NCBI GenBank assembly: GCA_000697335.1
Contig: JNEM01016891.1
Location: forward strand, 1 to 38,163
Reading direction: 5' to 3'
Source: Conidiobolus incongruus B7586
Taxonomy: Eukaryota; Entomophthoromycota; Entomophthoromycetes; Entomophthorales; Conidiobolaceae
Length of the DNA stretch: 38,163 nt
This document shows positions 25,087 to 36,095 of the stretch, one piece after another. The position numbers and the translations under genes are program-made. The notes under the pieces were generated by a model. The model ran no database searches, was not told where the DNA came from, and saw nothing but the letters and a program-made list of their open reading frames with translations. Every line of letters begins with the position of its first letter. Position 1 is the first letter of the stretch.

Positions 25087-25479
25087 TCAGTTTGAGATAA
25101 CTTTGATTTTTGCATAGCAATCAGGATTCATATGGATATTATAGCAAAAGGTCATGGTATCATTCTCAGCAGCATCAATTTTGAATGAAAAATAGGTATA
25201 TATATACATATATATCGGTATTATCATCATAAAGTATTATTGCATCGAATCTATTATAGTCAACAATTATATTTTGAAAATTCCTGAATTTTATAAAATT
25301 TTTTAATATACTATATTTCTTTTCATATAAAGTATTTTAATTTATCTTATAGCACTAGAAATTATTTCAACGTTTCCATGAACTCTATCCTTTGTGAAAG
25401 TATTCCTAAACTGCACATCGACAATACTTTTACCTCGTTTTTCTTTAAGATGATATGGGAAAATTTGAAAGTATTCAAA
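25087..25479 (-). pseudogene. Unidentified gene remnant, possibly multi-exon
   Basis: Three - strand stretches of protein-like composition lie close together. The first is 25479-25342, 45 codons beginning FEYFQIFPYHLKEKRGKSIV and continuing with DVQFRNTFTKDRVHGNVEII to a TAA. The second is about 25261-25211, reading DYNRFDAIILYDDNTDI. The third is 25188-25087, reading SFKIDAAENDTMTFCYNIHM then NPDCYAKIKVISN and TGA. The second and third are one frame apart across an AT microsatellite (about 25198-25212), where slippage would break the frame. Introns are an alternative: an AG precedes the first stretch. I do not recognise the family. The charged, beta-like character and two cysteines would suit a small soluble or secreted protein. 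Confidence 0.45.
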
Positions 25480-26194
25480 CTAATAATTTATACTCTAATA
25501 ATTGAGCATATATTTAAGTCCAATCACTTATACAATTAGTCAAAATTTAAAATTCTTTAATATGGTTACAAATAGTGTTTTTAAAAAAATTCATTTAACG
25601 TTGAATGCATTGATAGTCTTTATCTAATATAAGATTGAAAAATTAAACAGCCTTAAATCAATAGTAGCATCGATTTGGTAGTGAACTACAAAGTTAATAA
25701 GTGATACAGGTAATTGGTTAAAATGAATTCAACTGAAATAAATTGGTCTATCCTCAAATTGAATATTTTGAAATCAGCTATAACAAGTGATTGATAATAT
25801 TGTAAATTTTTCAAATGTATTTGAGTGAATTTGATTGATTATATTAAATAATCTATTAATTTTGAATGATTTATATTGTAGTACTTAATTAAAATTGCTG
25901 TTTTTGAAATTGATTTAATTTTGACCTTTTTGAAAGAAATTGATTAGCTACTTCACATATTTCTCACAAATTAGTTATTTGCAGTTTTTAAATATGAAAA
26001 TACCCCAAAAACGAGCTTAAAGTAAATGAATATTGATGATTTTTATTAAAAATTAATCACCATAATTAACATTGAAGAGTAACTAATAAATAGAGATAAT
26101 AGATAATCCAGTCTCATTAAATTTTGATTGATCTAATTTTACATTGTCTATTGAATGATACCACTTGAAAATTTGATGAAATAAAAATTTATAG
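25480..26194. other. Intergenic, no gene seen
   Basis: About 700 bases of AT-rich DNA with no recognisable feature. Confidence 0.4.
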
Positions 26195-26762
26195 TCCTGT
26201 CGGATCCTGTTCATTCGGATAAACAAGTACAAGGAACCAGTCCTGAGAACTATCTCGAGAATACACTATTATGCAGCCACGTATTCATAAGCTCCTGAAA
26301 AGCTTTAAATACACGGGTAGCTTTTATCATAGAAGCTCAATTTTTGGTTTTACTATTCAAAATTACAAATCTACTACCTATTATCCTCCTTTCTATCTCT
26401 ATCACTCCCAGAAGTAACACCTCTGTTCTATTGTGCTAATAATCCCATCATTTAAGTCATTAAAACTTACTTTATTTAATGTACCTCTTACAGTAATAAA
26501 ACCAAAAATTGCAACGACCTTTATTTTATTCATTGCTGAATAACTTAATATCATAACCCTCATTCGTTCTAATTTGCCCAATTTACAATTATTTACATAT
26601 GATGAACCCGACCGTCTAGCTATTGCAGCTCAACTGGTCCTGCTATCCCATAAATTTGTGGACCACATAGTCACCAATATCTCTGGCAATCGAGTTGAAA
26701 TCATAGAGCTAGCATTGATATCCTCTTTCAACCTTCAAACAGGACTTATAAATGTGACATGA
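26195..26762 (+). other. GC-richer island, possible old LTR-element relic
   Basis: The island starts with TGTCGGATCC (about 26198) and contains a TATA-like CTTTAAATACACGG near 26302, an arrangement that could be the start of a long terminal repeat. It is followed by a protein-like + strand frame ending at TGA 26760-26762. Part of the frame reads LPNLQLFTYDEPDRLAIAAQ and it continues with IVTNISGNRVEIIEL. A retroelement gag start after an LTR would look like this, but I see no second LTR, reverse transcriptase or integrase nearby, and the peptide match to gag is weak. It could equally be a broken host gene. Treated as a fossil of uncertain kind. Confidence 0.35.
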
Positions 26763-27302
26763 TGATAGAATTCAGATGATTAGTTGGAATTGTTTTAATT
26801 ACACTTTTCTATAAAATAATCAATCTATTTTATTATATTGCTGAGAATGATAATGAAAATTTTGTTAGATTTTGGACTTGAATTCAATTAATATACAATT
26901 TATTTAATAAATGAAAGATAATGTATTTTCTTACCACTTAGAAACAAATTCATTGAAATTTGAATATTTTTGAAAAATTTTGAAATTAGTCTCATTGGGA
27001 AGTATATATATTAAAAATTTGAATAGAAAAAATTAATTAGATTGATAAATGAAGTATTCCTCAAAATAAACAAATTTTGATTAGTGACCAAAATTATCAA
27101 CCAATTATTCATTCTAAAAATTTTCTATATTAAGCTTAAGATAATTGAGAGAAATTGACTGTAATTGCTCCAATTTGAAATAATAATGTTAGGTTAAAAC
27201 TATGGTAATCAATTTCAAATTTTATGAAAAATATAAAATAACAGTTATTGATCAATATAGATGCAATGAAAGAAAAATAGTACTCTAAATTTATATTAAT
27301 TC
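26763..27302. other. Intergenic, no gene seen
   Basis: About 540 bases of AT-rich DNA up to the end of mariner copy F. The open frame 27136-27429 (- strand) crosses the 3' end of that element and is a hydrophobic chance frame. Confidence 0.45.
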
Positions 27303-28567
27303 TAGTTATTAACCCAAAAATCAAATAATGGCAAAATTTTAAAATCAAAATTAAAAAAGTATTTAATATATAATATATAATATAGATAATCAATATAAAA
27401 TTCATATTCTTATTTATTATTAATATCATTTTAACATATTTTTAATAAACTTCTAATACTTAAAATATGGCTCTTTTTTTTAAGGATTGAAATTTAATAT
27501 TTGGTATACCAATTAATATTTTTAATATATAGTCTTGTAAATAAGTTTTTTAATTAAAAAGAGTAATCATAGTTAAATCAGTTAAAATCAGGTAAATATA
27601 CTAGATATTGCAATTCTTTTTAGTTTTTTATATAGAAATCTTTTATGGTTTTAATTTTATAAATTTATAATTATTATATAAGAAATTAAATAGCCTTATT
27701 TAATATTAAAAACATTATTTGGAAATTATTTTATTTCTAGAAAATAGAAAGTTTATCATTATATAGTAATTCTAAAAATAAAATAAAAAAATATATATCA
27801 TTATAATATTTAACAATTTTTAATATTTATATTTAAATATAATATTTTCTATTCAAATTTATCAAAAGGGTTAATTTAAATATTTTATTATATTTTTAAA
27901 TAAAAGGTTTTTCAAAGATATTTAGAATAGATTTATAATATACATTCAATATAAAAGTTTCTGGTTAGAGTTATAACTGAATAAATTAAACTACAGTTAA
28001 TTAATATTTTAAGCGTTTATAAAATTATAATATATTAAATTTATAACTATATTAATCTAACCTAGTTTAAAATTTAATATATATATTATACTTATTTAGT
28101 TAATAATAAATAATATTAATGTTTCTTTAACTAAGAATAAAAATATTTCTTCAATATAAGTTTTTATTAATTCAAAATGGATCAAATTAAAAATATGTTT
28201 TTTAAATTTTGGTAAATTTTAAATAATATACCATTTAGGTTTAAAATAGCTAATCTAATGACAAATTGCAATTTTAAATAAAATATTATCTGTATAAGCT
28301 GCTTGCAAATCTTAAGTCATTTTCAAAAGATTATGGTTGAGTTTTAATAATAATAAAATAACTTTTGAAAATATTATATGGTTTAAAAATAATTATATTT
28401 AATAATTAATTTTTAATTAAAAATATTTTTATAGAAATATTATTATAAATATATATATTAATAGATAATAATTCTCCTATATATTTTGTATACAATTTAT
28501 GTTCAAAACTAACTATATGTTAGAAAAATCATAAATTAAAAAATTTGGCATTTCTTTCTTCCTTAAC
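27303..28567 (-). mobile_element. Mariner copy F, nearly full length, heavily decayed
   Basis: A - strand mariner copy recognised by its ends and scattered matches to copies A, B and D. The 5' end (28567-28500 on the - strand) reads GCCAAATTTTTTAATTTATG, close to copy D's 5' end. The CATAATC...AAGATTTGCAAGCAGCTT stretch near 28300 matches copy B at 1690. The region around 27550-27650 matches the HDN to PHL-YSP catalytic block. Its 3' end near 27303-27345 resembles that of copy A (GCCATTA then TTAATAA). Length is about 1.26 kb, slightly short through internal deletions. At one C-terminal codon where A, B and D have TAG, this copy has TGT, one change away from TGG, which supports an ancestral Trp there. 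Confidence 0.72.
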
Positions 28568-29210
28568 TAATATGTATATTGAAAATAATCATCTAATGAA
28601 ATATAGTTTGTGATATTTGCTAATAAAACTGAACTTAACTAGTTTTAATTAAGGTTACAAGGATTGGCATATTTTAGATACAGTTATTAAAAATTTCAAC
28701 CTAGTATACGACATTAGATATAATAAGAAATGTTGATCTATCAAATTTTATCAATTGGGAATTTTTTATTTACATGATAAAAAATATTTATTTAAAAACA
28801 ATATGAGATCGTATTATATAAATCACATAGGAAGACTTGACTGTTATAGATATATATAGTGCAATAAATTTATACAATGAAGGTAAGTTACCAATTAACA
28901 AATGCAAAATTTAACCAAGTAGTCATAAATACACAATTAATTTATTAATTATAACTGAAATTAGAATTTTTTCGCAATCATTAACAAAAATTTTTGATCG
29001 ATATTAAATTGAAAAATAATTTATAGTGAAAGATAATTATCAATGTGTAAATCTATTTGATTGAATTGAAAATGTTTTAAAAAATATATCGTTATTATAA
29101 GTACTTTAAATCAATATATGGGATAGCTTTAAACTGATTCATATATATAATTTTACAAAATGATATCATTGTGGTATTCTTGTATTTTTTGAATTAATGT
29201 TATTGTTAAA
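28568..29210. other. Intergenic, no gene seen
   Basis: About 640 bases of AT-rich DNA with no recognisable feature. Confidence 0.4.
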
Positions 29211-29703
29211 TACCTCTAAGCTCAGCCAATGTAAAGCTGAAGAATTCATCACGAGGTCATTATATTGATGTATAAGGACCTCCCAACTCATTAGTAGGCA
29301 TATAAGCAATATTCAATGATTACCTCCCGTAGTTAAGCAAGTTCCTCCCCAGCTAACCATCACACATAAAAGAGCGAATATTAGTCCTAATACTGATGTC
29401 TGTGAAGACCCTACAAGAGGAACTTCCTTGAACATTGCAGGAGGGAAAAGAAAACATTACATTAGCATTGCGATAGTCAGTTAATCTAAATAAAGAAATA
29501 TAGCTTTGAGGAAATTGTTTATTAGTCCTTGGATCTTTTTTAAGGGAATGACCAGAATAGCTGGATGAGCTATTATAATGTGCTCTCCTATACCTTCTTG
29601 TCCTGTAGTAATTGTTTTATTTACCTTAAGTTGTTTTGGGGACCTTAGGATGTTCCTAATATAACCTTTTTTAGGTAATATCACGCTGGGTCGTGACAAT
29701 TAT
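29211..29703 (-). pseudogene. Broken unidentified gene, possibly a membrane protein
   Basis: A GC-richer island whose - strand reads as protein in two nearby frames. The first part (about 29700-29510) contains RPSVILPKKGYIRNILRSPK then QLKVNKTITTGQEGIGEHI and IIAHPAILVIPLKKIQG. The second (about 29435-29320) is MFKEVPLVGSSQTSVLGLIF then ALLCVMVSWGGTCLTTGGN, which looks like a transmembrane helix with a Gly-rich end, followed after a stop by more protein-like sequence to about 29211. The parts are separated by stops and a frame change. A transporter is conceivable (hydrophilic N-terminus, then helices), but I recognise no family signature. Confidence 0.5.
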
Positions 29704-30281
29704 CTAAAATAGATTATCAATAAAATAAGGTTTGAAAATAGATCAAGATTGATCTATTTGTATTACAATCATGGGATTACTTGGATAATCATGATGTTTG
29801 AAAAGTTTTTTTATTATTTTAAATTTTGTATAAAATAACCTATACACAGTAATCTGGTAGTTTTAAACAAGATGCATATGATGAAATTCAGAGTATAACA
29901 GAAATTTAATTGGACTTGATATTTAATATAATCAAATTCTCGATACAATTCTTGAAATTCAATCAATTTCGATTATTGAAATTAAAATAATTATTTAGTT
30001 ATAAAATGGGAAAAGTCATATAAATCTAATGTCTTATATATTAGATTGAACAAATCAAATGCTCTAAATATACATATAATATATTAGAGATATTACAAGA
30101 CATTAGTATTTCACAATTATCTGAAATTTGATAGTTTTAGATATATCTTGGATTTCATATTTTTTTTGAAAATCTTGTAAAAAATAAAAAATTTAATATC
30201 TGTTTATTTAAAAAAATATTATTTGTAATAGTTTTCAGATTTTACTATAATACCAGAAAAAAATAATATAAAACAAAAATA
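29704..30281. other. Intergenic, downstream of the second receptor
   Basis: About 580 bases of AT-rich DNA. No gene or clear polyadenylation signal seen. Confidence 0.4.
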
Positions 30282-31238
30282 TCATACCACTCTAATATAC
30301 TTTTCTCTCCACTCATTTACGGTTTCCTTCAATTTTTTAAAGATTTTTTCATTGAGGCCTAAGTAAATAACCGAATTCCACCAAAGAGCTAGTACTAAGA
30401 AGGGAACGGTAAAAAATGCGACCCGAGGTGTATAATATGTAGGATCGAATAAGCCAACAATTTGAGTGATGACATAAGGTAAATTGGTAACCAAGTTAAT
30501 TACTAATATTGAGAGTAGCTTAATTGTGGTTCGATTAGTTTCCCTTTTAACCTTAGCAGGATCCAATCCAAGTGCTAATTGCTCTCTTCTGGATGTGATA
30601 TGACGATTATAGACAATCTTACAATAGGATACGATTAGTACAGAAAATGAGCCTGCGCAAGAAAATAGCATGATAATATAAGCAGCGCGACCATATCTGG
30701 TATTAACACTGTAATGGCACATTCCTCCGCTAGGCTGCAATCCAATACTATCTGTAATTACGACCATTAAGTCATTACATATTGCAATTATGGTACAAAC
30801 AGAAATAATCATCCAATAAATTCTATCTGCTAATTTGATATTGTAACATATTAACAGGCATCTTTCCAACCCAATAACTCCCATTATCAACATTGAAGTA
30901 ACAAGTGTAGTACTCACACAAAATACCTGAATAATACACAAAGAATGATATTTCACCATTAAGTTCAAAGGAGGGAGATTCATTAGCCCTCCAAATGCAA
31001 TTCCAAGAGATGAAGCGGTATCCATTGCAACCATAAAAAGACCCATTTGTAAATCTATATGGAGTTCTTTTCTAAAATACTTGTAAACTACGTAAAGAAT
31101 AGGAAATCCAAGAAAAAATGCAATAGTTCCAATTATGAGAAAAAATATAGGCATTATCCAAGGATTTGGCCATATATTATTATACACTTCAATATCTGAA
31201 GGTTTAGTATTAAATGGATCCAATTGTAAAAAAGTCAT
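30282..31238 (-). CDS. Rhodopsin-like (family A) G protein-coupled receptor, second intact gene
   Basis: A 318-residue seven-helix receptor without introns, about half identical by eye to the one at 7279-8223. Helices are near residues 27-53, 64-87, 100-127, 139-162, 181-210, 238-262 and 272-295. Cys101 and Cys174 are placed for the helix 3 to loop 2 disulfide. Glu125-Arg126-Cys127 stands for D/ERY. NSVIY (288-292) in helix 7 keeps the Asn and Tyr of NPxxY better than the paralogue. The third intracellular loop has QLALGLDPAKVKRETNRTTI, nearly matching its relative. The C-terminal tail (about 296-318) is short and basic. The ATG at 31238 aligns with the paralogue's start (both precede I-x-V/I-Y-N-x-IWPNPW); the stop is TGA. 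It lies outside the tandem cluster and on the other strand. The ligand is unknown. Confidence 0.92.
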   Translation of the reverse strand: MTFLQLDPFNTKPSDIEVYNNIWPNPWIMPIFFLIIGTIAFFLGFPILYVVYKYFRKELHIDLQMGLFMVAMDTASSLGIAFGGLMNLPPLNLMVKYHSLCIIQVFCVSTTLVTSMLIMGVIGLERCLLICYNIKLADRIYWMIISVCTIIAICNDLMVVITDSIGLQPSGGMCHYSVNTRYGRAAYIIMLFSCAGSFSVLIVSYCKIVYNRHITSRREQLALGLDPAKVKRETNRTTIKLLSILVINLVTNLPYVITQIVGLFDPTYYTPRVAFFTVPFLVLALWWNSVIYLGLNEKIFKKLKETVNEWREKYIRVV

Positions 31239-32740
31239 GTTCTAATAAATATTAACTACTTCAATTGTGAAAATTTTGAATTCACAACTTCGTAAAATCA
31301 AAAAAAATATACTAAGTGCTCAAAATCAGCCCTATTTACTATTATATGTTACTTTCCAGTAATGTAACCATATCAAACTTTGACTCAATTCTATTAGAAT
31401 TATTTTATTGTTTTTAATTCATGTTATTCGATTGGCTTAAATTTGAAAGTATAATCAAACCCTTCCCTAAATTGATTATATTCATTTTGACCTTTAAGTT
31501 GATCACTGTATTATCAATTCGATACGTGATAAAGATTAATAGTAATTGGCTAGCACCATTTTCCTTTTATGTAATATCTTATATTTTCAATCTTGAAATT
31601 AATCAGTTGTTTTTGGGTTGTTTTTATGTTCTTAGTTTGAATTTGAGGTTTGATTGGCTTTGCTATTATTGTTACAAATTTAGGAGTTGATATTAGTTAC
31701 TTGTCGTTTGATATACGGAATTGACTAAATAAATATATTGACTATATTGGTTACTCTTTGACTTAAACCATTAAAAAATCACAAGAAATTGAATTATCGA
31801 TATTCAAATATTCTATTTGATAATAAAAATATCCAATAACTCGATTATAAAAATTTTGAATTTTAAATTAGGATTGAATTACTTCATATTGCAATATGTT
31901 AGCATTGAACAAATGCTAGACTTTTTGATATTTATTTTATGTTAACCTACTTTTAAACACTTAAAATGATTAAAGTCACGTCATTATTAGGGTTATGGAT
32001 ATCAAACCATCTTAATAATATATTCAAGTGAAATTCAAAGTATTTTTCACAAGTTATTGAAATATTCAAGTTAATTGAAAAATTGAATAATTAATATAAT
32101 AATTTATAATTTTTGGGTAATATTATTATAATTAAATTCGAAATTTATATTCTAATTGTTATACACTTGATTGATTCAAGCCTCGAAACGTGTTAATTAA
32201 CTGCATATGCATATTTCGTTGAATATTTTGAAATAAGTTTTCAGACATCTTACAATAAAGATACTGTATTATGAAATAGCGGTAACATTTTACTAAAATT
32301 ATTGCTATCAATAATTGATTAGATAAATATTATTAATAAATCTAAAATTTGTTCATAGGTAAAGGGTTTTATTTCAATGTATATTTTCTGATTAGATACT
32401 TTTCGAATTTTGTATAATGGCATAATTCTATTGCAACATTTTATTTATTATATATTAATAAAGTTACCAATTTATTAAATGTATAAATGTATAAACGTTA
32501 AAATTACTTATACCATCCAAGAATCAAAATTCACCACTATTAAACAAAATATTACCGATTGAAACGTGATAATTTTTTTATTGGATGAAAATTAAATCTG
32601 TTTGATTGTAAAAATATTCAGTTTTGAATGGATATAGTTGATGTACTAATATCCGTGAAAACATAAGAATTATTTTTAAAACAGTTCATATCTTTATTAA
32701 CTATTACATTGTCAAAAATTTAAAATCTTTTATAATTGGC
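31239..32740. other. Intergenic, upstream of the second receptor
   Basis: About 1.5 kb of AT-rich DNA that should include the promoter of the receptor at 30282-31238 near its left end. The open frame 31421-31690 (+ strand, 89 codons, Phe/Ile/Leu/Tyr-rich) has no family resemblance. I leave it out as a gene, though a small membrane protein cannot be excluded. Confidence 0.4.
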
Positions 32741-32978
32741 GAGTGTTCAATTGAGTGGTCAAGTTTGTCTACATGAAAACCCATGAGACCACCTCAGACC
32801 GGCGAGAACCATCTTCCAAGACCGGCTTAAGGGGTAGATTGGGATCTATACCTTCCGTGAGACCCACGCTGTGAGTCCCATGATGATAGATGCACCTGTA
32901 GTATCATAGATGCTAATAAAAGATTATAAGATGTCACCGAAAGAAAGTTAGTTCGACGGTCTATATAGTCTCGACTCG
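32741..32978. other. GC-rich non-coding segment with a B-box-like motif
   Basis: The most GC-rich non-coding stretch in the window, starting near 32745 and running into the unrecognised frame. It contains GAGACCACC/GAGACCCAC-like short repeats (about 32787-32870) and, at its end, GGTTCGACC (32987-32995), which fits the B box of tRNA-type promoters. A possible A-box-like TAGTTCGACGG is at 32949-32959. The sequence does not fold as a tRNA: the T stem does not pair. A SINE or another RNA-related repeat is possible, but a single copy is not enough to say. Confidence 0.3.
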
Positions 32979-33272
32979 TCAGCCTCGGTTCGACCCTAAA
33001 ATTTCAATAAAACTATCATTAAAAACTTTATTTCGAGTAAATTTATCAATTGTATTTTTTGGGGTTGCTGAAGTGAATCCAGAACAACTTATCACCTTTC
33101 GCCCCTTTGTGATGACGTGTTCCCAAACTTGCGCAAAATACTTGTTACCTATCTCGTTATGTATGCGCATCAGCTCGTCAGGCTTGCCTTGGACATGTTT
33201 TCCGCCCCCTGGATCAGTGAGCTGACAACTTTGACCCTCACCAGCATTTTCGATCACTTGAGGTGAATATTA
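32979..33272 (-). pseudogene. Unrecognised coding fragment of foreign-looking composition
   Basis: A - strand open stretch of about 97 codons ending at TAG (32979-32981). It has no ATG start: the frame opens just after a TAA near 33270 and reads YSPQVIENAGEGQSCQLTDP, then GGGKHVQGKPDELMRIHNEI, GNKYFAQVWEHVITKGRKV and ISCSGFTSATPKNTIDKF. GC content and codon choice are far higher than in the receptor genes: GGC, CGC, CTG and GAC appear. The 5' part looks missing, so this is a 3' exon or a truncated gene. I do not recognise the family. High GC against this background suggests recent arrival, either from another genome or as part of an unrecognised mobile element. Confidence 0.5.
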
Positions 33273-33594
33273 TCAAATTATTGGTACTTCTGATAACAAT
33301 AATAACAATATTTTTTTAAAATGCGGTTTAAAAATATGTAAATATATGAGTGATTCTAAAATAATACTTGTTTTTCGACCAGAAAAACAATTTATGGTTG
33401 GTGTTTTTAGGTTTAATAATTAATTTCATATCATAAATGATAATATCAAAATAAATAATATAATTATTTGTGATTATGTATAAAGAATATTTATTGAAAA
33501 ATATCTATAATCAATTTTCTAACTTAAAATTAATATATTAGGTTTTGTTCAATTTCAAAATTTAATATTAAAACAAAAAACCTCATTTAAATCC
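33273..33594. other. Intergenic, no gene seen
   Basis: About 320 bases of AT-rich DNA between the GC-rich island and the Ty3 fossil. The Ty3 boundary is approximate. Confidence 0.4.
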
Positions 33595-33811
33595 TATAAC
33601 AGGGTCAATGTATACAAGTTATTTCAATGTGAACAAAGTGGGAAAAAATCCTTATTTATTTGATAATGGTTCCCTTTTTTATATGTAAGAGTTGGTAAGG
33701 GTTCCAAGATAAAATAAGACAAGATAAGATTAAGTAAATAAAGAGATAAAATAAAGCAAGCAGATATGATTAATATGTTACAATGAGAATAAAGTGATTT
33801 AATCTATGATA
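33595..33811 (-). repeat. Candidate 3' long terminal repeat of the Ty3/gypsy fossil
   Basis: It lies just beyond the chromodomain end of the element. A purine-rich tract (AAGGAGAG on the - strand, 33812-33819) directly precedes it, which is where a Ty3 element's 3' LTR should begin. The outer limit is uncertain because the other LTR is not in the window for comparison. Confidence 0.45.
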
Positions 33812-36095
33812 CTCTCCTTAGATTAAGGTGTCTTTATTAAGAGATACTTTAATCTTTAGATGTTTCTCAATATAATTATAATAAGCATTGGTTTTTTTAA
33901 TATTATTATAGTGTTCCCAAGTAGCTTCATTTTTAAGATATTTTTTTTATTAGACAAAGTATAGATCTTAGTTATAATAGCATTTATAGCTGAGGATTTT
34001 ATTATTAATAAAAAGATAATCTTGTTAATTATTTTAAAAAGATAATTTATAATATTTATATCTTTAATTATGAAGGTATAATAATAGATTATGATATAGT
34101 TTTAATATACTAATATAGAATATAAGATTAATTTTCATTTCTTGAGATAAATCTAAAATATAAATATTAAGGTGATTTCCTTTATCTATAATAAAATAAA
34201 ATCTAAGCTAGTTTGGTTTTAATCTAAAGTTAGGTTGTTTCTTATCATAAGGAGATTTGATTCTATTTGCTTTAACTATTATTAATATTCTAAGTCAATA
34301 ATTTTTAATATAATAGTAGTATTTGTTATAATACTTAGCTTGTTTATTTTATATATGGGTGATTTTTTCTTGTATAAATATTAATAATATATTATGATAT
34401 TTAAAAAAATTAATTGAGTTTTAGGTAATTAAATTATTAAATCTTATGATTATCAAAACTTTAGGGTGATAATTATAAGTTAATTAAAATAAAGTTATCC
34501 TAATAAATAAATTAACAAAATCATTAAAGATAATTTTTAAAGAAATAATATCTATTTCTAATTAATTATATTTTATTCAAGATATAATTTTAAAGCTTTT
34601 TTTACTATATAGCTATATTTTTCTAATTATCTATTAGTTTGTTGATGTTAAGAAAAACTAAGATTATTTTAGTAATTAAGTAATTTTATAAGAGTAATCA
34701 AAACTTTGAAAGTAAAATAGATATTATAATTTTTTATAATAATTTAAAAAAGTCTTTAATATTTTATTATATTATATGCTAGATAAATAGTTTAGCAACC
34801 TTTTTAGTATTAATTTTATATTTTATTAGAATTAAATAGAGTATTTTTATGAGTTAATCAATAATAATTACTAAACTATTATAATTTATATTAAACCTTA
34901 TTATATCAGTGAAATCTATAGTGATATTTTTTTAATATTATTTAAGGATAGATAAAGATTTTAAAAAGGTAATTGGTTATTAACTTTATTATGTTAATAT
35001 TTATTATAAGAGAACACATATTTCTTAACTTTAGCTTTAATATATAGTTAGTAAAAAACTTAATATTATTTTTTATAGGTTTTTAATTAACTTTAATAAC
35101 TATTAGTTATATTATTATAATATATAGTAAGAATATTGATATTTAAAATATTAAGGATATAGATATAAAATTAATATTAAAGAAGATCAATAAGGAACTT
35201 ATAATATTTCACATATTATAGAACTTTAATTATATTTATTTTGTTAAATAAAAATTTAATAGTATTAGATTAATCTTTATAATTTAAAATATATTTTATA
35301 TCTTAAAATAAGTTAAATTTATAATTGATAGTAATATTATTTAATTAATTAGTGTAATTTCTATATATTAAGTAAAAAGATATATAATTAATTAAATTAA
35401 ATAATAAATCAATAAAATTATTATAAACTCCTTTAATATATATTATTTTAATATTAAATTTTTAAATATATTTAATTTAATTAATTTATTATTTGCTTAA
35501 ATTTTTTTAATTATTGATATAAATAAATTAATAATAATTAGTTAAGATATAGATAAAGTTAATAAATAAGTATAATTAAAAATGTTTTAAATATCTTATT
35601 AATATAAGTAGCTTTTGTTTATATATATCAAATCATTATGTTTTATAAGTAATATTTTATATAAATAAAGAGTTAATAGGTGAAGTTTAATAATTTCAAG
35701 TAAAGATATAATGATACTGACTTTTTTCTTAATATTATCCAAAATGTTAACTTTAGAGTTAATATTAATAGGTTATTTAAACCAACTAATAATTATAAAA
35801 CAAAAATATTCTGTTATTATTATAACTAAGAGATTAAAATCAAATAAAGCTAAATAAATAATATTAATAATAATATAAATTAAAATAATAAAAATAGAGT
35901 GTTTATTATATAATTAAAACCAAAGGTTTTCTTTTGTAAGAAGATTAATTAAAAGGATATTAATTTCAACAAATAATTAAATAAAATCATAAAAATAGTT
36001 AGTTATAGAAAAAAATAATTAAAGTGAGGGTATATTTTTTAGATAAAGTTACTTATAAATATTTTAAATTATATTAAGAATAATATACACATTAT

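Noticed and set aside
27136-27429. 97-codon - strand open frame
   Set aside because: It overlaps the 3' end of mariner copy F and is a hydrophobic chance frame in AT-rich sequence.
31421-31690. 89-codon + strand open frame upstream of the second receptor
   Set aside because: The product is rich in Phe, Ile, Leu and Tyr, as expected by chance in AT-rich DNA. It has no family resemblance and no clear composition change.
32945-33000. A tRNA gene
   Set aside because: There is a B-box-like GGTTCGACC and a loose A box, but the T-arm and acceptor stems do not pair.
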